A stretch of DNA of 12,548 nucleotides from Desulfobacteraceae bacterium (lineage in GTDB: Bacteria; Desulfobacterota; Desulfobacteria; Desulfobacterales; JAABRJ01): the NCBI GenBank assembly GCA_011390985.1, contig JAABRJ010000409.1, positions 1 through 12,548 of the forward strand, given 5' to 3'. The translations under genes were made by a program, and so were the position numbers. The number at the start of each line of letters is the position of its first letter. The first letter of the stretch is position 1. Under the pieces are notes generated by a model that searched no databases, was not told the origin of the DNA, and was given only the letters and a program-made list of their open reading frames with translations. Below are positions 1-6,145 of this stretch, piece after piece.

Positions 1-297
1 CAGGATGCCAGCGTGGATGTGGCCGCCTACCAGCGCAAGCGGGACCTGCTGTGCGACGGCCTGGCCGACTGCGGCTACGACTTCGTCAAACCCAAGGGCG
101 CCCTCTACGTCTTTCCGCGAACCGCGGTGGCCGACGACGTAAAATTCGTTCAGGCCCTGCAGGAGGAGCTGATCCTGACGGTTCCGGGCAGCGGCTTCGG
201 CCGCCCGGGACATTTCAGGATCGCGTTTTGCGTGGCGGATGACACCATCGTGGACGCCCTGCCGGGCTTCAAGCGGGTCATGGCGCGCTTTGCATAG
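1..297 (+). CDS. PLP-dependent aminotransferase (class I/II), C-terminal fragment
   Basis: This is the 3' end of a gene whose start lies before the window; frame 1 is open from base 1 to the TAG at 295-297, and the GTG at 13 is an internal codon. The roughly 98 residues match the small C-terminal domain of fold-type I aminotransferases of the aspartate aminotransferase family. Visible hallmarks are KPKGALYVFP (substrate-facing strand), then VPGSGFG and GHFRIAF, whose Arg is the family's expected carboxylate-binding residue. The catalytic PLP lysine would be upstream and is not seen. Substrate cannot be fixed from this fragment; aspartate/oxaloacetate or an aromatic or branched amino acid are all possible. 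A link to oxaloacetate would suit the neighbouring transcarboxylase pathway, but that is inference. A 96-base gap separates it from mce and shows only weak GC-rich hairpins, so co-transcription with mce is possible. Confidence 0.85.
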   Translation, partial: QDASVDVAAYQRKRDLLCDGLADCGYDFVKPKGALYVFPRTAVADDVKFVQALQEELILTVPGSGFGRPGHFRIAFCVADDTIVDALPGFKRVMARFA

Positions 298-393
298 CCC
301 GCCGGACGGGTCAAGCCCCGCGGCACCCGCCCGGGCCACGCACCTTTTTCATCCACCCCGGGGCAACCCCTCACCACCATAAGGAGAAACACC

Positions 394-795
394 ATGAAGA
401 TCCTGAAAATCGATCACCTCGGCATAGCGGTCAACAGCATCGAGGAGGGCCAGCGCTTCTGGCAGGATGTACTGGGCTTGAATTTCGAAGGCACCGAGAC
501 CGTTGCGGAACAGAAAGTGACCACCGCTTTTTTTCCGGTGGGCGAAAGCGAGGTCGAACTGCTGATGTCCACCGCCCCCGACGGCCCGGTGGCCAAGTAC
601 ATCGAAAAGAAGGGCGCGGGCATCCAGCACGTGGCCTTTCGCGTGGACAACATCGAGGCGGCCCTTGAAGAGCTCAAGGCCAAGGGCATCCAGCTGATCG
701 ACCAGACGCCCCGCAAGGGCGCGGGCGGCGCCAAAATCGCCTTTCTGCACCCCAAGGCCACCAACGGCGTCCTGGTGGAACTGTGTGAACGGTAG
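394..795 (+). CDS. mce: Methylmalonyl-CoA epimerase
   Basis: A 133-residue protein of the vicinal oxygen chelate fold that interconverts (S)- and (R)-methylmalonyl-CoA, linking the carboxylation step to the mutase. Two beta-alpha-beta-beta-beta modules are visible, starting at KIDHLGIAV and at GIQHVAFRV. Expected metal ligands are present: His8, His79 and Glu129 (in LVELCE), with Glu55 or a neighbour in the VELL strand as the likely fourth. Glu39 in the VAEQKV stretch probably corresponds to the catalytic glutamate of the Propionibacterium enzyme. Length is normal for the family. The ATG is supported by AAGGAG at 381-386, eight bases upstream. The gene sits 244 bases before the mutase gene, separated from it by a terminator-like hairpin, so the two may not be expressed at equal levels. 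A lactoylglutathione lyase label would be the usual misannotation; the genomic context argues strongly for the epimerase. Confidence 0.95.
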   Translation: MKILKIDHLGIAVNSIEEGQRFWQDVLGLNFEGTETVAEQKVTTAFFPVGESEVELLMSTAPDGPVAKYIEKKGAGIQHVAFRVDNIEAALEELKAKGIQLIDQTPRKGAGGAKIAFLHPKATNGVLVELCER

Positions 796-865
796 GCGCC
801 GGTGCACTGTCGCGCCCCGGCAGGACCGCCGGGTCGTGAGGGACATCGCCCGAACGGCAAACATA

Positions 866-894
866 TTGACTCGTCAGTAGTTTTTGGATAAGCT
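866..894 (+). promoter_or_regulatory. Candidate sigma70-type promoter for the mutase operon
   Basis: TTGACT at 866-871 (five of six consensus bases) is followed after 17 bases by TAAGCT at 889-894, which keeps the three best-conserved -10 positions (T, A and final T). It lies in a locally AT-richer patch of the mce-mutase gap. Transcription would begin near 901, giving a leader of about 140 bases that runs through the hairpin at 967-995. The call rests on sequence match only. An alternative -10 (TTTAAT, 1004-1009) lacks any -35 partner. Confidence 0.35.
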
Positions 895-966
895 ACGCCT
901 ACCGAACGATCGCTCAGTTTCTTTCCCCGCATCCGGAACCCGCCGACCGACGGTTCGACAGCCCCA

Positions 967-1012
967 AAGCGCTCGGGTCGCCCCCCCGGGCGCTTGCCTC
1001 TTTTTTAATTTT
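967..1012 (+). terminator. Intrinsic terminator / possible attenuator in the mutase leader
   Basis: An 11-base-pair stem (967-977 with 985-995, one G-T pair, otherwise perfect and GC-rich, AAGCGCTCGGG against CCCGGGCGCTT) closes a 7-base loop. It is followed after five bases by TTTTTT at 1001-1006 and AATTTT to 1012. This is a textbook Rho-independent terminator on the plus strand; there is no A-tract on the other side, so it is not bidirectional. It ends only 27 bases before the mutase ATG, too close for a normal promoter to fit between. It must therefore either end the mce transcript, with readthrough feeding the mutase, or act as an attenuator in the mutase leader. I could not see a clean competing antiterminator helix. 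Confidence 0.7.
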
Positions 1013-1039
1013 AGGCCGCATTCAACAAGGAGAGTGAAC

Positions 1040-3169
1040 ATGGCAGACCACCCCGACCTGCAGAAATGGATCGACCTGGCATCCAAGCAGATGAAAGGCA
1101 AACCGATCGAGAGTCTGAACTGGGATACGCCCGAAGGCATCCACGTCAAGCCGCTGTATACCGCCGAAGACCTCGAGGGCATGGAGCACCTCAACACCCT
1201 GCCGGGGATCGCCCCTTATGTTCGCGGCCCAATGGCCACCATGTACACGGGACGCCCCTGGACCATCCGGCAGTACGCCGGCTTCTCGACCGCCAAGGAA
1301 TCCAACGCCTTTTACCGCCGGAACCTGGCCGGCGGCCAGAAGGGCCTCTCGGTGGCCTTCGACCTGGCCACCCACCGGGGCTATGATTCGGACCACCCGC
1401 GGGTGGTCGGCGACATCGGCAAGGCCGGGGTCGCGATCGATTCCGTCGAGGATATGAAGATCCTCTTCGACCAGATCCCGCTGGACCAGATGTCGGTTTC
1501 CATGACCATGAACGGTGCGGTTCTGCCCATCCTGGCGGGCTACATCGTGGCCGCCGAGGAGCAGGGGGTCGCCCAGGCCCAGCTCAACGGTACGATCCAG
1601 AACGACATCCTCAAGGAGTACCTCACCCGCAACACCTATATCTACCCGCCCGAGCCTTCGATGCGGATCGTCTCCGACATCATCGCTTACTGCTCCGAGA
1701 ACATGCCGCGCTTCAACACCGTCAGCATCAGCGGCTACCACATGATGGAGGCCGGCGCCAACTCGGTGCTCCAGACCGCCTTCACCCTGGCCGACGGGAT
1801 CGAATACGTGCGGGCGGCGATCAAGGCCGGCCTGGATATCGACACCTTCGCGCCGCGGCTCTCGTTCTTCTTCGGGGTCGGGATGAACTTCTTCATGGAA
1901 ATCGCCATGCTGCGCGCGGCGCGCTTCCTCTGGCACGACCTGATGCGGCAGTTCAGCCCCAAGAACTCCAAATCCTCCATGCTGCGCACCCACGTCCAGA
2001 CCTCGGGCTGGAGCCTCACCCAGCAGGACCCTTACAACAACATCATCCGCACGACCCTGGAGGCCCTGTCGGCGGTCCTGGGCGGCACCCAGTCGCTGCA
2101 CACCAATTCCTTCGACGAGGCCGTCGGCCTGCCGACCGATTTCTCCGCCCGCATCGCCCGCAACACCCAGCTGGTCATCCAGGAGGAATCCCAGGTCTGC
2201 CACGTGATCGACCCCTTGGGCGGCTCCTACTACGTGGAGGCCCTGACCGACGGCATCATCCGCGAGGCCCGCAAGATCATCGCCGAGGTCGAGGAGCTGG
2301 GCGGCATGGCCAAGGCCATTGAAACCGGCATGCCCAAAATGCGGATCGAGGAGTCGGCGGCCCGCAAACAGGCCCGCATCGACCAGGGGTTTGACGTGAT
2401 CGTCGGGGTCAACAAGTACAAGATCGGCCAGGAGACCCCCATGGAGGTTCTCGAGGTGCCCGCCAGCGTGCGCGCCGAGCAGGTCGCGCGCCTCACGGAG
2501 ATCCGCGGCCGGCGCGACGCCGCGGCGGTCGCGCAAGCGATCGCGGCCGTCACCCACGCGGCCGAAAGCGGCGCCAACCTGCTGGCCGCCTGCATCCCCG
2601 CCGTGCGTGCGCGCGCCACGGTGGGCGAGATATCGGATGCCATTGAGAAGGTCTTCGGACGTTTCGTCGCCACCACCCAGAGTATTTCGGGGGTCTACGC
2701 CGCCGAGTACGGCGACAGCGCGATCTTTGCCGCCCTGCGCAAGCGCACCGAGGATTTCAAGCAGGAGCGGGGCCGACGGCCGCGCATCCTGGTCACCAAG
2801 ATGGGTCAGGACGGCCACGACCGCGGCATCAAGGTGATCGCCACGGCCTTCGCCGACCTGGGCTTCGACGTCGACATCAGCCCCATGTTCCAGACTCCCA
2901 GGGAAGCCGCCAAAATGGCGGTCGAAAACGACGTCCACGTGGTCGGGGTCTCCAGCCTCGCCGCCGGCCACAAGACCCTTGTGCCGCAACTGATCGAGGA
3001 GCTCAAGCTCGCCGGCGGCGACGACATCGCGGTGGTGGTCGGCGGGGTCATTCCGCCGGGCGATTACGATTTTCTCCATCAGGCCGGCGCGGCCTGCGTC
3101 TTCGGCCCCGGCACGGTGGTGACCGACGCCGCCAACAAGGTCCTGAACGTCGTCGAAAAGAAAGCCTGA
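1040..3169 (+). CDS. mcm: Methylmalonyl-CoA mutase, single-chain (catalytic plus B12-binding domains)
   Basis: A 709-residue adenosylcobalamin-dependent mutase that interconverts (R)-methylmalonyl-CoA and succinyl-CoA. Residues about 1-530 form the substrate-binding TIM barrel. RPWTIRQYAGF carries Arg72 and Tyr79, and SGYHMMEAG carries Tyr233 and His234; these match Arg82, Tyr89, Tyr243 and His244 of the Propionibacterium MutB subunit with a constant offset. The C-terminal cobalamin domain has the DxHxxG signature in GQDGHDRG, with His593 as lower axial ligand, followed by VGVSSLAAGH and VVVGGVIPPGD. Both domains in one chain at about 710 residues is the usual size for a catalytically complete homodimeric-type enzyme such as E. 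coli Sbm. The frame is open upstream to a TTG at 884, but the ATG at 1040 is chosen because AAGGAGAG (1028-1035) precedes it and homologues begin here. The upstream extension would have to cross the terminator and is not mutase-like. MeaB follows after ten bases, implying co-transcription. Confidence 0.96.
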   Translation: MADHPDLQKWIDLASKQMKGKPIESLNWDTPEGIHVKPLYTAEDLEGMEHLNTLPGIAPYVRGPMATMYTGRPWTIRQYAGFSTAKESNAFYRRNLAGGQKGLSVAFDLATHRGYDSDHPRVVGDIGKAGVAIDSVEDMKILFDQIPLDQMSVSMTMNGAVLPILAGYIVAAEEQGVAQAQLNGTIQNDILKEYLTRNTYIYPPEPSMRIVSDIIAYCSENMPRFNTVSISGYHMMEAGANSVLQTAFTLADGIEYVRAAIKAGLDIDTFAPRLSFFFGVGMNFFMEIAMLRAARFLWHDLMRQFSPKNSKSSMLRTHVQTSGWSLTQQDPYNNIIRTTLEALSAVLGGTQSLHTNSFDEAVGLPTDFSARIARNTQLVIQEESQVCHVIDPLGGSYYVEALTDGIIREARKIIAEVEELGGMAKAIETGMPKMRIEESAARKQARIDQGFDVIVGVNKYKIGQETPMEVLEVPASVRAEQVARLTEIRGRRDAAAVAQAIAAVTHAAESGANLLAACIPAVRARATVGEISDAIEKVFGRFVATTQSISGVYAAEYGDSAIFAALRKRTEDFKQERGRRPRILVTKMGQDGHDRGIKVIATAFADLGFDVDISPMFQTPREAAKMAVENDVHVVGVSSLAAGHKTLVPQLIEELKLAGGDDIAVVVGGVIPPGDYDFLHQAGAACVFGPGTVVTDAANKVLNVVEKKA

Positions 3170-3179
3170 TCTTACCGCG

Positions 3180-4172
3180 ATGCTATCCGCCGAAGCCGAA
3201 AGCTACGTCAGAGGCGTTCTGGAGCGCAACAACCGCAGCCTCGCCAAGACCATCACCCTGGTGGAAAGCGTCCTGCCGAGCCGCCAGAAACTGGCGCGCG
3301 AGATCGTCGAGCACCTCCTGCCCCACCGCTGCAAGGCGGTCCGGGTGGGCATCACGGGGGTGCCCGGGGTCGGCAAAAGCACCTTCATCGAGAGCCTGGG
3401 CATGTACCTGGTGGGCAAGGGCCACCGGCTGGCCGTGCTGGCGGTCGATCCCAGCAGCGCGCGCAGCGGCGGCAGCATCCTGGCGGACAAAACCCGCATG
3501 GAACGCCTGTCGGCCGAGGAGAACGCCTTTATCCGGCCCTCGCCCTCGGGGGGCACCCTGGGCGGCGTGGCCAGCCGGACACGCGAGACCATGGCGGTCT
3601 GCGAAGCCGCAGGCTATGACATAATTATCGTCGAAACCGTGGGGGTCGGGCAGTCGGAAACGGCGGTGGCCTCCATGGTCGACTTCTTTCTGGTCCTGAT
3701 GCTGGCCGGCGCCGGCGACGAACTCCAGGGCATCAAGAAGGGCATCCTGGAGCTGGCCGACGCCATCGCCATCAACAAGGCCGACGGCGACAACCTCGAA
3801 AAGGCGCGGCGGGCCCGCAGGGAGTATGAAAACGCCCTGCACTACCTCAGTCCGGTCTCTCCCAACTGGACCCCGCCGGTGCTGACCTGCAGCGCCCTCA
3901 AGATGCTCGGCATCGAGGCCATCTGGTCGACCGTGATGACGCATCACCGCAAGCTGGAAGCCGTAGGAGAGTTGGAGGCCAAACGCCGCCAGCAGGCCCT
4001 GGCCTGGATGTGGACCCTGCTCGAAGAGGGGCTCAAAGAGCGCTTCCACCAGCATCCGGCCGTCAAGCGCCGGCTTCCCGAGGTGATCGGCGCCGTTCAG
4101 AGGGGCGACTGTGCGCCCACCCGGGCCGCCAATGAACTCCTCTTTTTGCTTGACAAGGATTCGGATATATAA
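3180..4172 (+). CDS. meaB: MeaB/ArgK-type G3E GTPase, mutase chaperone
   Basis: A 330-residue G3E-family GTPase that, in studied relatives, gates cofactor loading into methylmalonyl-CoA mutase and protects or reactivates the enzyme. The Walker A loop GVPGVGKST spans 60-68. It is followed by DPSSARSGGSILADKTRM (90-107), the RPSPSGGTLGG stretch (119-129), the switch segment ETVGVGQSE (152-160) and the base-recognition motif NKAD (199-202). An N-terminal helical arm and a C-terminal helical extension, used for dimerisation, are present, and the length is normal. The ATG lies ten bases after the mutase stop with no good ribosome binding site, so translational coupling to the mutase is likely. The older names ArgK or LAO/AO transport ATPase are misleading; adjacency to the mutase makes the chaperone role near certain. 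The last codons overlap a promoter-like sequence for the next gene. Confidence 0.95.
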   Translation: MLSAEAESYVRGVLERNNRSLAKTITLVESVLPSRQKLAREIVEHLLPHRCKAVRVGITGVPGVGKSTFIESLGMYLVGKGHRLAVLAVDPSSARSGGSILADKTRMERLSAEENAFIRPSPSGGTLGGVASRTRETMAVCEAAGYDIIIVETVGVGQSETAVASMVDFFLVLMLAGAGDELQGIKKGILELADAIAINKADGDNLEKARRARREYENALHYLSPVSPNWTPPVLTCSALKMLGIEAIWSTVMTHHRKLEAVGELEAKRRQQALAWMWTLLEEGLKERFHQHPAVKRRLPEVIGAVQRGDCAPTRAANELLFLLDKDSDI

Positions 4173-4173
4173 T
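4146..4173 (+). promoter_or_regulatory. Candidate internal promoter at the end of meaB
   Basis: A perfect TATAAT at 4168-4173 overlaps the meaB stop codon. With 16-base spacing the -35 would be TTGCTT (4146-4151). A perfect TTGACA at 4150-4155 is also present, but only 12 bases from the -10, too close for standard use. A transcript would start near 4180 and carry the ribosome binding site of the 12S gene at about 4204-4209. An exact -10 hexamer is notable in such GC-rich DNA, but part of the AT-richness is explained by the meaB C-terminal codons. Confidence 0.35.
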
Positions 4174-4215
4174 GTTTTCCAATCAGAAAATCTGCCGAGA
4201 CGAAAGGAAAAAACG

Positions 4216-5769
4216 ATGGGTGTTGTTGATGACAAGCTAAAGGATCTCAAGGAACGCGAGCGTATGGTCCTGCAAATGGGGGGCGCGAAGGCCGTCGCGA
4301 AACACAAGGAATCGGGCAAGCTCAGCGCCCGTGAGCGGCTGGACCTGCTTTTCGACACGGGCACTTTCCGCGAAATCGACATGTTCGTCCAGCACCGCTG
4401 CGTCAACTTCGGGATGGAAAAGGTCGAGGTGCCCTCCGACGGCGTGATCACCGGCCACGGGTTGGTGGACGGCCGCCCGGTGTTTGCCTTCTCCCAGGAT
4501 TTCACCTCGCGTGCCGGCAGCCTGGGCGAAATGCACGCCAAGAAAATCTGCAAGGTCATGGACCTGGCCCTCAAAGCCGGTGTGCCCTTCGTGGGCATCA
4601 ACGATTCCGGCGGGGCCCGAATCCAGGAAGGGGTCGACGCCCTGTCGGGGTTCGGCCAGATTTTTTACCGCAATTCACTGGCCTCGGGGGTCATCCCCCA
4701 GATTTCGGCCATCATGGGCACCACCGCCGGCGGTGCCGTGTACTCACCGGCCATGACCGACTGGATTTTCATGGTCAAAAACACCAGCTACATGTTCATC
4801 ACCGGGCCCCAGGTCATCAAGGCCGTCACCGGCGAGGAGATCAGCTTCGAGGAACTCGGCGGGGCCATGACCCACAGCCAGAAAAGCGGCGTTTCACATT
4901 TTGCCTGTGAAAGCGACCAGGACGCCATCGAGCAGATCAAGCGGCTGCTGTCCTACCTGCCCGCCAACAACATGGAGGACCCGCCGCGGGTCGATACCGG
5001 GGACGACCCCCGGCGCACCGCGGCGGCGCTCAACACGATCATTCCGGACAACCCCAATCAGGCCTACGACATACAAGACGTGATTCGCGCGATCGTCGAC
5101 AACGGCGAATTTTTCGAGCCGCACCAGTTCTTCGCGCCCAACATTCTCGTCTGTTTCGCCCGCCTGAACGGCCGGACGATCGGCATCATCGCCAATCAGC
5201 CCAACAACATGGCCGGCTGTCTGGACATCAACGCTTCGGACAAGGCCACGCGCTTCATCCGGTTCTGTGACGCCTTCAACATCCCGATGCTGACCATCGC
5301 CGATGTGCCGGGCTACCTGCCCGGCAGCCAGCAGGAATGGAACGGCATCATCCGGCACGGCGCCAAGCTGCTGTGGTGCTATTCGGAGGCCACCGTGCCC
5401 AAGCTGCTGCTGGTGACCCGCAAGGACTACGGCGGCTCCTACCTGGCGATGTGCTCCAAGGACCTGGGGGCCGATATGGCCTTTGCCTGGCCCACCGCCG
5501 AAATCGCGGTGATGGGCGCCGAGGGGGCCGCCAACATCATCCACCGCCGCGACATCAAGGAAGCCGCCGACCCGGTGGCCAAGCGTAAGGAAAAAATCGA
5601 AGAGTACAAGGCGCTTTTCTCCAACCCGTACTGCGCCGCCAGCCGGGGGTACATCGACGCGGTGATCGAGCCCAGTGAAACCCGGCCGCGCCTCATCGAG
5701 GCGCTGGAGGTCCTGTGCACCAAGCGGGAGCTCCGGCCGCCGAAAAAGCACGGCAACATTCCGATGTGA
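4216..5769 (+). CDS. Acyl-CoA carboxyltransferase (transcarboxylase 12S / propionyl-CoA carboxylase beta type)
   Basis: A 517-residue biotin-dependent carboxyltransferase that moves CO2 between carboxybiotin and propionyl-CoA, forming (S)-methylmalonyl-CoA or the reverse. It has the two crotonase-like halves of the family. The N-terminal CoA-binding half contains GINDSGGARIQEG (127-139) and MGTTAGGAVYSPAM, whose backbone amides form one oxyanion site. The C-terminal half contains DVPGYLPGSQQEWNGI (363-378), the second site; Trp where many relatives have Tyr is a minor variation. Length fits the 12S subunit and the beta or alpha subunits of propionyl-CoA carboxylase and methylmalonyl-CoA decarboxylase. 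The frame is open back to 4111, inside meaB, but ATG 4216 is chosen for its AAGGAAA ribosome site and family-like N terminus. Next to the small protein and the 5S-biotin-carrier fusion, and with no biotin carboxylase here, methylmalonyl-CoA:oxaloacetate (pyruvate) transcarboxylase is the best reading. A carboxylase using a distant AccC remains possible. Confidence 0.92.
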   Translation: MGVVDDKLKDLKERERMVLQMGGAKAVAKHKESGKLSARERLDLLFDTGTFREIDMFVQHRCVNFGMEKVEVPSDGVITGHGLVDGRPVFAFSQDFTSRAGSLGEMHAKKICKVMDLALKAGVPFVGINDSGGARIQEGVDALSGFGQIFYRNSLASGVIPQISAIMGTTAGGAVYSPAMTDWIFMVKNTSYMFITGPQVIKAVTGEEISFEELGGAMTHSQKSGVSHFACESDQDAIEQIKRLLSYLPANNMEDPPRVDTGDDPRRTAAALNTIIPDNPNQAYDIQDVIRAIVDNGEFFEPHQFFAPNILVCFARLNGRTIGIIANQPNNMAGCLDINASDKATRFIRFCDAFNIPMLTIADVPGYLPGSQQEWNGIIRHGAKLLWCYSEATVPKLLLVTRKDYGGSYLAMCSKDLGADMAFAWPTAEIAVMGAEGAANIIHRRDIKEAADPVAKRKEKIEEYKALFSNPYCAASRGYIDAVIEPSETRPRLIEALEVLCTKRELRPPKKHGNIPM

Positions 5770-5821
5770 GCCGGGCCGCTTTTCCGCCCACCTTTGTCAA
5801 CGCTTTACGCAGGGAGACCCC

Positions 5822-6058
5822 ATGGAAGCCAACAAAAAAAGGGCCGCCGTCGCCTCGGCGGTTATCGCCTACATCCAAACCGAAGAAGAAGCCCTCTGTC
5901 TGCAACAGCTTCAGGCCGGCGAAGCCCAAAAGGCGCCCGCACCGGCCGCAGCGCCGGCCGCAGCCTTCAAACCGTGGGGTTTCAGCGGCCGCCAGGAGCA
6001 GATGCAGCTGCGGGGGCTGATGCAGCTCAAAGCGTTCCAAGGATGGAAAATGCGCTAA
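5822..6058 (+). CDS. Small PWG/GRQ-tail protein, putative carboxyltransferase accessory subunit
   Basis: A 78-residue protein in three visible parts: an N-terminal amphipathic helix (about 5-32, KKRAAVASAVIAYIQTEEEA), an Ala/Pro linker (about 33-50), and a basic, methionine- and glutamine-rich tail starting PWGFSGRQ (51-58). The PWGxxGRQxxM pattern resembles the C-terminal tails of small subunits (delta/epsilon, MmdD/MmdE type) of sodium-pumping methylmalonyl-CoA and glutaconyl-CoA decarboxylases; this is recalled from family knowledge, not searched. Unlike the delta subunits, the N-terminal helix contains charged residues and is not a clear membrane span, so the protein is probably cytoplasmic. 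It sits between the 12S and 5S-biotin genes, 52 bases after the former. The ATG has AGGGAG at 5811-5816. The inferred role is to hold the carboxyltransferase subunits together; no catalytic residues are evident. The frame is open upstream into the 12S gene, but that extension is a shadow. Confidence 0.75.
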   Translation: MEANKKRAAVASAVIAYIQTEEEALCLQQLQAGEAQKAPAPAAAPAAAFKPWGFSGRQEQMQLRGLMQLKAFQGWKMR

Positions 6059-6145
6059 ATCGCCGGTCCCGAACCGGTCAGAAGACTATCTGATACCTAA
6101 AATTTTAACCCGCGCAAGCTATCTTTTTGAGAGGAGAAGCGTAAG

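Noticed and set aside
298..393. Terminator between the aminotransferase and mce
   Set aside because: Only 4-bp GC hairpins and a five-T run not adjacent to a stem are present; not convincing.
884..1039. In-frame upstream extension of the mutase starting at TTG 884
   Set aside because: It would add 52 residues unlike any mutase N terminus, crosses the intrinsic terminator, and lacks the good ribosome site found at ATG 1040.
866..1039. Cobalamin riboswitch in the mutase leader
   Set aside because: The leader is short for this class, and I could not find a B12-box-like GCCACTG or the expected helical core.
1022..3079. Very long minus-strand open frame opposite the mutase
   Set aside because: The translation is rich in His, Gly, Asp and Val with no domain motifs, typical of the antisense frame of GC-rich codons; the plus strand is plainly the real gene.
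3183..4601. Long minus-strand open frame opposite meaB and the 12S start
   Set aside because: It spans two confirmed plus-strand genes and their gap, and its translation shows no recognisable family.
6098..6145. Possible promoter (TAAAAT at 6098-6103) ahead of the 5S-biotin-carrier gene
   Set aside because: The -10 match is good, but the best -35 at proper spacing (CGGTCA) is poor; the AT-rich patch is more simply the spacer before a strong ribosome site.
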